10,837 nucleotides of DNA, from contig PMBY01000170.1 of the NCBI GenBank assembly GCA_003153875.1, positions 12,629 through 23,465 on the forward strand, in the 5' to 3' direction. The notes beneath the pieces were generated by a model. The model did not search any database, had not been told where the DNA came from, and saw nothing but the letters and a program-made list of their open reading frames with translations. How positions within the stretch are numbered: position 1 is the stretch's first letter; every line of letters begins with the position of its first letter. Source of the DNA: Myxococcales bacterium (GTDB lineage Bacteria > Myxococcota > Polyangia > Fen-1088). The translations under genes and the position numbers were made by a program. Positions 7,246 to 10,837 of this stretch are shown piece by piece.

Positions 7246-8970
7246 TTACTGCGACCAGGTGCCGGCGCCGACGTCGATCTTCCAGCTGGCCAGGTAGGTC
7301 GGCAGCAATGTCGTGCCACTGCCCAAGACTAGCGGCTGGAATACATACGTCGTCAGGTAGTTGTGCACGCCCGGATTGGTGGTGTCTTGGTTTCCATACC
7401 AGTGATCGCCCCAGTACATGAACACGGTTCCCTTGCTTCCCACGATGGGCTGAACCCAAGTACTCTGGGTCATCCAGGCCTTCTTGCCGGATGGTGCAAT
7501 GTATCCTTGGTATGTCCACGGCCCGTTCATGGATTTCGCTGTGGAGTAGAAATCGTCATTGGCTCGCCACCCTGTCTTGTCGGAGCCGATGAAGTAGTAG
7601 GTGCCGTTGGTGTCCTTGAACACTGTGGGTGCTTCTATGCCCCCAGTCGTCCCGTTCAGCGCTGAAAACTGCTTGTCCGACACCCAACTGTGGCAGTCGC
7701 TGGACAGGGTGAAAACATGGCCGCTTTCTGTCACCACGTAGGCACCGGTATCGTCGGCATAGGCACTCATGTCGCTGTGGGCGGCAATGGCTCCGCTTGA
7801 GCTCAGCAGAGACCCCTTGAAGCTGTAGACGGCGTTGACGGTGGGCGAGGTCGCGTACACCACTTCTTTGTCGGCTTGATAGGTGACGTCGGCGGAATGA
7901 GCGTAAAGAACGAATTCCCCGGTGGCGGGACACTTGATGATGTGCGGCCTCTCCCCTTTTCGGTTCGGCCCGAGCTGGCCGCTCGATTGCTGGGGCAGAA
8001 TGATCCCCTTGTTGCCCTCCTTCTTCCATGTCGCCAAATCCGGGGACGAGTACATCGAAAAGCCGTTGAAATCGTTGTCGGTCGTGGTGCTTAGGAAGTA
8101 TTCGCCGTGCAGATAGAATGTGTTGCACACCCGGATGATGCCGCCGCCGTGGGCGTTGACCAGATCGCCGTCGCTGTCCTTGAACGTGATGCCGGCCGGG
8201 TTGGGGGGCGAGGGATTGGTCGCGCCAGGACCAGAGTCGGTGAGAGTCCCGACCACACCCGCGACAGCGCCGCAGCCACTGGTGCCGGTAGAGCCGCCAG
8301 TCGCGCTGGACCCACCCTTGCCGCCGGAGCCACCCGTGGCGCTGGATCCTCCTGTGGTCCCAACTCCGCCGGAACTGCTGGTTCCGCCGGAGCTGGTCGT
8401 CGTGATCTTACCGCCAGTGCCGCCAGAACTAACCGATCCGCCGGAATTGACGGTTCCGCCAACACCGCCGGAACCGGTCACGCCGCCACTCTGCCCAGTG
8501 GTGCCGCCGCTCTTGCCAGTCGTGCCGCCTGCCGTGGTCGCACCACCGCTCTGCCCAGTCGTGCCGCCCGCCGTGGTCGTGCCGCCGCTCGGGCCGGTGG
8601 TGCCGCCCACCGGGGTGGTGCCGCCTGCCTGCCCAGTCGTACCGCCCGCGCTGGTCGCACCACCGTTCTGCCCAGCCGTGCCGCCTGCGGCGCTGCCGCC
8701 CGGCCCGGCCGTGCTGCCGCCTGCTTCAGTTGTGCCGCCCAGCCCTGTGGCACCACCCAACGCGCCTCCGCCTCCCACGCTCGAGGTGGCCCCGCTCCCT
8801 GATCGTCCCGCGGCTTGCTCAGTCCCTCCTGCTCCGGCCGCGGGCGGTGAGGAAGCGCCTGTACCGCCCGTGACGGCACTCTGTGCGGGGCCAGCGGATG
8901 AGCAACCCAGAACCAGCGCACCAGCCACGAGCACCTTTGCCAGACATTCAATTCGCTTCATCGAGTTCAT
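7246..8970 (-). CDS. Lipoprotein glycosidase of the GH43 exo-beta-1,3-galactanase type
   Basis: A 574-aa protein. ATG at 8970 follows GGGGTGAAAA, a good Shine-Dalgarno. The lipobox LVLGC predicts lipidation at Cys23. Residues about 30-235 are a Gly/Thr/Ser linker with 13-residue repeats. Residues about 260-574 are a GH43 five-bladed propeller: DSDGDLVNAHGGGI (265-278), GERPHII with Glu340, SDMSAYADDTGAY (399-411), GGIEAPTVF with Glu446, KTGWRANDDFYSTA and TQSTWVQPI with Gln502. Fungal and clostridial galactan 1,3-beta-galactosidases (GH43 subfamily 24) use a Glu acid in the G-E-A-P motif and lack the usual GH43 catalytic Asp base, a Gln taking that role. Glu446 and Gln502 are the likely equivalents, and the AHGGG block lacks the canonical base Asp. 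The predicted reaction is release of galactose or oligosaccharide from beta-1,3-galactan (type II arabinogalactan). No polysaccharide transporter or regulator lies nearby. Subfamily is from motifs; substrate is inferred. Confidence 0.87.
   Translation of the reverse strand: MNSMKRIECLAKVLVAGALVLGCSSAGPAQSAVTGGTGASSPPAAGAGGTEQAAGRSGSGATSSVGGGGALGGATGLGGTTEAGGSTAGPGGSAAGGTAGQNGGATSAGGTTGQAGGTTPVGGTTGPSGGTTTAGGTTGQSGGATTAGGTTGKSGGTTGQSGGVTGSGGVGGTVNSGGSVSSGGTGGKITTTSSGGTSSSGGVGTTGGSSATGGSGGKGGSSATGGSTGTSGCGAVAGVVGTLTDSGPGATNPSPPNPAGITFKDSDGDLVNAHGGGIIRVCNTFYLHGEYFLSTTTDNDFNGFSMYSSPDLATWKKEGNKGIILPQQSSGQLGPNRKGERPHIIKCPATGEFVLYAHSADVTYQADKEVVYATSPTVNAVYSFKGSLLSSSGAIAAHSDMSAYADDTGAYVVTESGHVFTLSSDCHSWVSDKQFSALNGTTGGIEAPTVFKDTNGTYYFIGSDKTGWRANDDFYSTAKSMNGPWTYQGYIAPSGKKAWMTQSTWVQPIVGSKGTVFMYWGDHWYGNQDTTNPGVHNYLTTYVFQPLVLGSGTTLLPTYLASWKIDVGAGTWSQ
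8470..8685 (-). repeat. 39-bp (13-residue) tandem repeat in the glycosidase linker
   Basis: Residues 96-167 hold consecutive 13-residue units of the form GGTTGQ/P-S/A-GG-A/T-TTA. The units are GGTAGQNGGATSA, GGTTGQAGGTTPV, GGTTGPSGGTTTA and GGTTGQSGGATTA, then a shortened GGTTGKS and GGTTGQSGGVTGS. Similar shorter GG-x units continue on both sides. The array gives a long flexible tether between lipid anchor and catalytic propeller. Near-identical DNA units make copy number prone to change. Confidence 0.85.
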
Positions 8971-9094
8971 TTTTCACCCCGGGATCGATCAGTTGCCATT
9001 CAGTCTGCGTGCCGTGAGCATTGAACGACTCACCGCGAACCTATTTTGCTCCCTTCCGGCAGAAAATCTCGACACAAAATCCGCCGCACACCGC

Positions 9095-9127
9095 GCGATG
9101 CAAGAATCGCCATCGCTGTGATTTTTT
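9095..9127 (+). terminator. Weak stem-loop followed by T6, no gene upstream
   Basis: GCGATG (9095-9100) pairs with CATCGC (9111-9116), with a 10-nt loop, and a run of six T follows at 9122-9127. It has terminator form only on the plus strand, where no supported gene precedes it, in the 246-bp gene-free stretch 8971-9216. The rest of that stretch holds no RNA gene I recognise. It must include the glycosidase promoter, but I could not pick a convincing -35/-10 pair. Confidence 0.25.
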
Positions 9128-9216
9128 GGTGACCCATTTTGACGGCAGGAGCCCACCTCCGCGGCCACAAGATCGATGGCGTCGCGATGGTGGCGCAGTT
9201 GTGATCGGTGCGCGGA

Positions 9217-10215
9217 CTAGGAATGGGTGAGCACGGCTCGGTAGCGGACCTGGCCTGCTTCGAGGCGCGCGCGCACCTGGTTGACCTGCGCCAGCGGATA
9301 GACCTCGATCATGGGTTTCACCTTGCCCGACGCGACCAGTTCCAGGGCCTCGACCAGATCGCGCCTTTCGTCCTGGCTCGACCCGCGCAGTTGCCGCTGG
9401 CCCATCATCAGCAGCATGGGATTGACGGCGATGGGGCCGTCGGCCACGCCCATGTTGACCATGCGCCCCTCTTCGCGTAGGCCGCCAAAAGCTGACGCGA
9501 TCTGCACGGCTGAATTGGTGGTCGAGAGAATCACGTCGAAGCCGCCCGCGTCGCGCATAGCGGTCCCTGGCTCCTTGCCCGCCGCTAGCACTTCATGGGC
9601 GCCCATGGACTTCAGTTCGGCGGTCTTGTTTGGTTGGCCCGTGATGGCCCAGGTCTCCAGCCCCAGGGCCCGCGAAAACTGCAACGCCAGATGCCCCAGA
9701 CCTCCGAGCCCGAGCACAGCCACGCGCTCGCCCGGTTTGGGATCCGCGTTGCGCAGGCCGCTCATCACGGTGTAGCCCGCGCAGAAGATGGGCGCCGCCG
9801 GCTCGTACGCCAGACCCTCGGGAATCAGCGCGCAACCTGAAGCCCACGCCAGCATGAGCTCGGAATTCCCGCCGCCGAGATGGATCCACGACTGCGCTTT
9901 CGCGCAGGCATACTGGTTGCCTGATTGGCAGGTGCGGCAGCGGCCGCAGCCTTTCTGGTTCCAGTGCACGCCCACACGATCACCCACACGTAGATCGGTC
10001 ACACCCGCGCCCAGCTCGACGATCTCGCCCACCGGCTCATGGCCAGCCACTATGGGCGGGGTCAGACCGAAACGCCCGTGATGCACGTGCAGATCGGTGC
10101 CGCACATGCCACTCGCATGGATCTTGATGACCACTTGGCCAGGCTGGGGATGAGGATCAGGCAGCGTCTGCAATTCCCAGGGCTGGTTGATCTTGGTGAT
10201 GACGGCTGCACGCAT
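9217..10215 (-). CDS. Zinc-dependent alcohol dehydrogenase (MDR family)
   Basis: A 332-aa protein, slightly under the usual 340. It interconverts alcohols and aldehydes or ketones with NAD(P). Catalytic-zinc ligands are visible as Cys38 (GMCGTDLH), His59-Glu60 (AGHEPVGE) and Cys145 (IFCAGYTV). The structural zinc is held by Cys90, 93, 96 and 104 (CGRCRTCQSGNQYAC). The Rossmann loop is GLGGLG (169-174), preceded by VAVL. Strand beta-2 ends in WAITGQ with no acidic residue, which weakly favours NADP over NAD. ATG at 10215 has a very strong AAGGAGG 8 nt upstream. Closest types are the bacterial propanol-preferring AdhA/AdhP-like enzymes; CAD-like broad-range reductases are the alternative. It lies 86 nt after the outer-membrane gene on the same strand, so cotranscription is possible but not shown. 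Physiological substrate unknown. Confidence 0.95.
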   Translation of the reverse strand: MRAAVITKINQPWELQTLPDPHPQPGQVVIKIHASGMCGTDLHVHHGRFGLTPPIVAGHEPVGEIVELGAGVTDLRVGDRVGVHWNQKGCGRCRTCQSGNQYACAKAQSWIHLGGGNSELMLAWASGCALIPEGLAYEPAAPIFCAGYTVMSGLRNADPKPGERVAVLGLGGLGHLALQFSRALGLETWAITGQPNKTAELKSMGAHEVLAAGKEPGTAMRDAGGFDVILSTTNSAVQIASAFGGLREEGRMVNMGVADGPIAVNPMLLMMGQRQLRGSSQDERRDLVEALELVASGKVKPMIEVYPLAQVNQVRARLEAGQVRYRAVLTHS

Positions 10216-10223
10216 GGCGAATT

Positions 10224-10238
10224 CCTCCTTGAAGGAAG
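10224..10238 (-). promoter_or_regulatory. Hairpin that can sequester the alcohol dehydrogenase Shine-Dalgarno
   Basis: On the minus-strand mRNA, CUUCCU, loop UCA, AGGAGG forms 6 pairs (one G-U). The 3' arm is the Shine-Dalgarno itself, ending 8 nt before the start codon. The hairpin is short and may be coincidental, since any CU-rich stretch near a strong Shine-Dalgarno can pair with it. Confidence 0.3.
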
Positions 10239-10301
10239 TTGGATGGCGCTGGGGCTTTTCCGTTTCCGCGGCGCAAGCCTACCACCTCCGGTCTCCCCAG
10301 T

Positions 10302-10837
10302 TCAGATCGTCAGCTGGTAGGCCAGATAGGCCTGGAAAATAGTACCGCCAACGATACCTCGGCCCGCCGAGGCCAGCAGATGGTGATGCTCGGTGAAATC
10401 GAGGACCAGCCCGATGTTGAAGCGCAGGTTGGCATCGCCGCCGACCTGATCGGGCGTGGTGTAGAAGACTTCGGTGCCGATGGTCGCAAGCGGCGATAAG
10501 CGGCGCTGGACCTGCCAACCGACGAGCCCGTAGTTGCGATTTCCTGTTCCCGGGTTCACCCACAGACCCCCTCCGCCATAGGTGGTCCAGGCGCCGAAGC
10601 TTTTCTGCAGCCAAAGCGGAATGAGCACGTGCAGATGCCCGGTCCCCAGCCCATGAGACGCGTTGCCAGCCGGCACCTCAAATAGCGGGAAGGTGCCGAC
10701 CATGGGCCACCACGGGCCCTCGTCGACAAAACGCAGCTTCGCGCCCAGTTCAATGTCGCCCACCCCGTAGGACGTGGAACCGCCGCTCGGCCGCGCGTAG
10801 GCCAGGGGCGCGATCACGTGAAGCTGCAGGCCAGGCC
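10302..10837 (-). CDS. Outer-membrane beta-barrel 'transporter' (Phenol_MetA_deg-like), 5' end outside window
   Basis: At least 178 codons are open up to the right edge. A GTG at 10817 is in frame, but coding-like sequence (GLQLHVIAPLAY) continues upstream of it, so the true start and signal peptide lie outside the window. Features are YGVGDIELGAKLRFV, an extended Gly/aromatic-rich pattern of amphipathic strands, GTEVFYTTPDQVGG, FNIGLVLDFTEHHHLLASAGRGI and the terminal QAYLAYQLTI. The last ends in a hydrophobic residue, as barrel proteins recognised by the BAM complex often do. This resembles the family often annotated 'transporter' or MetA-pathway phenol degradation, whose substrates are mostly unknown. 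The alcohol dehydrogenase follows after 86 nt with no clear terminator between. Confidence 0.75.
   Translation of the reverse strand, partial: PGLQLHVIAPLAYARPSGGSTSYGVGDIELGAKLRFVDEGPWWPMVGTFPLFEVPAGNASHGLGTGHLHVLIPLWLQKSFGAWTTYGGGGLWVNPGTGNRNYGLVGWQVQRRLSPLATIGTEVFYTTPDQVGGDANLRFNIGLVLDFTEHHHLLASAGRGIVGGTIFQAYLAYQLTI

Noticed and set aside
8120..9121. A 333-codon plus-strand ORF rich in Pro-Pro-Val repeats
   Set aside because: It is the antisense of the Gly/Thr linker of the glycosidase (GGT/GGC codons read backwards give Pro/Val/Ala). It has no Shine-Dalgarno or recognisable domain, and the opposite strand encodes a full lipoprotein enzyme.

Overview
The window is GC-rich, densely coding DNA that looks like Myxococcota (the former Deltaproteobacteria). 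Five features point this way: an OmpA-type porin with thrombospondin type-3 calcium repeats; a glycine-rich lipoprotein ending in a MYXO-CTERM-like Cys/hydrophobic/poly-Arg tail; an Asp/Ala-rich low-complexity tract; a secreted lipoprotein enzyme on a long Gly/Ser/Thr linker of the kind common in Polyangia-like genomes; and strong third-position GC bias. No taxon can be fixed without a search. I see no tRNA, rRNA, CRISPR array, transposase or phage gene.

Layout. (1) 1-2858, minus strand: a two-gene unit. A lipocalin-like CrtC/AttH-type protein (337 aa) is followed after 3 nt by a PEP/pyruvate-binding (PEP synthase/PPDK-like) enzyme that runs off the left edge. The second gene is in the same reading frame as the first, is separated from it only by TGA CTC, and most likely starts at TTG. 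(2) 2859-3016: divergent intergenic region with a 12-bp perfect palindrome and a -10-like box. (3) 3017-7191, plus strand: a two-gene operon with an ATGA overlap. It encodes an OmpA/TSP3 outer-membrane protein and an 833-aa glycine-rich lipoprotein that appears to have both an N-terminal lipobox and a C-terminal sorting tail. (4) 7192-7245: convergent junction with a strong GC-rich hairpin. (5) 7246-8970, minus: a lipoprotein glycosidase of the GH43 exo-beta-1,3-galactanase type. (6) 8971-9216: 246 bp without a supported gene. (7) 9217-10215, minus: a zinc-dependent alcohol dehydrogenase whose Shine-Dalgarno can pair into a hairpin. (8) 10302-10837, minus: the 3' part of an outer-membrane beta-barrel 'transporter' gene, cut by the right edge.

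The central theme is the cell surface. A peptidoglycan-anchored outer-membrane protein is translationally coupled to a large, flexible, probably surface-displayed lipoprotein, next to a surface-tethered galactan-cleaving enzyme. The most unusual points are the dual-anchor architecture of the 833-aa protein, the same-frame stop that divides the lipocalin-like and PEP-synthase-like modules, and the 13-residue tandem repeat in the glycosidase linker. Nothing here amounts to a clearly new defence or mobile system.
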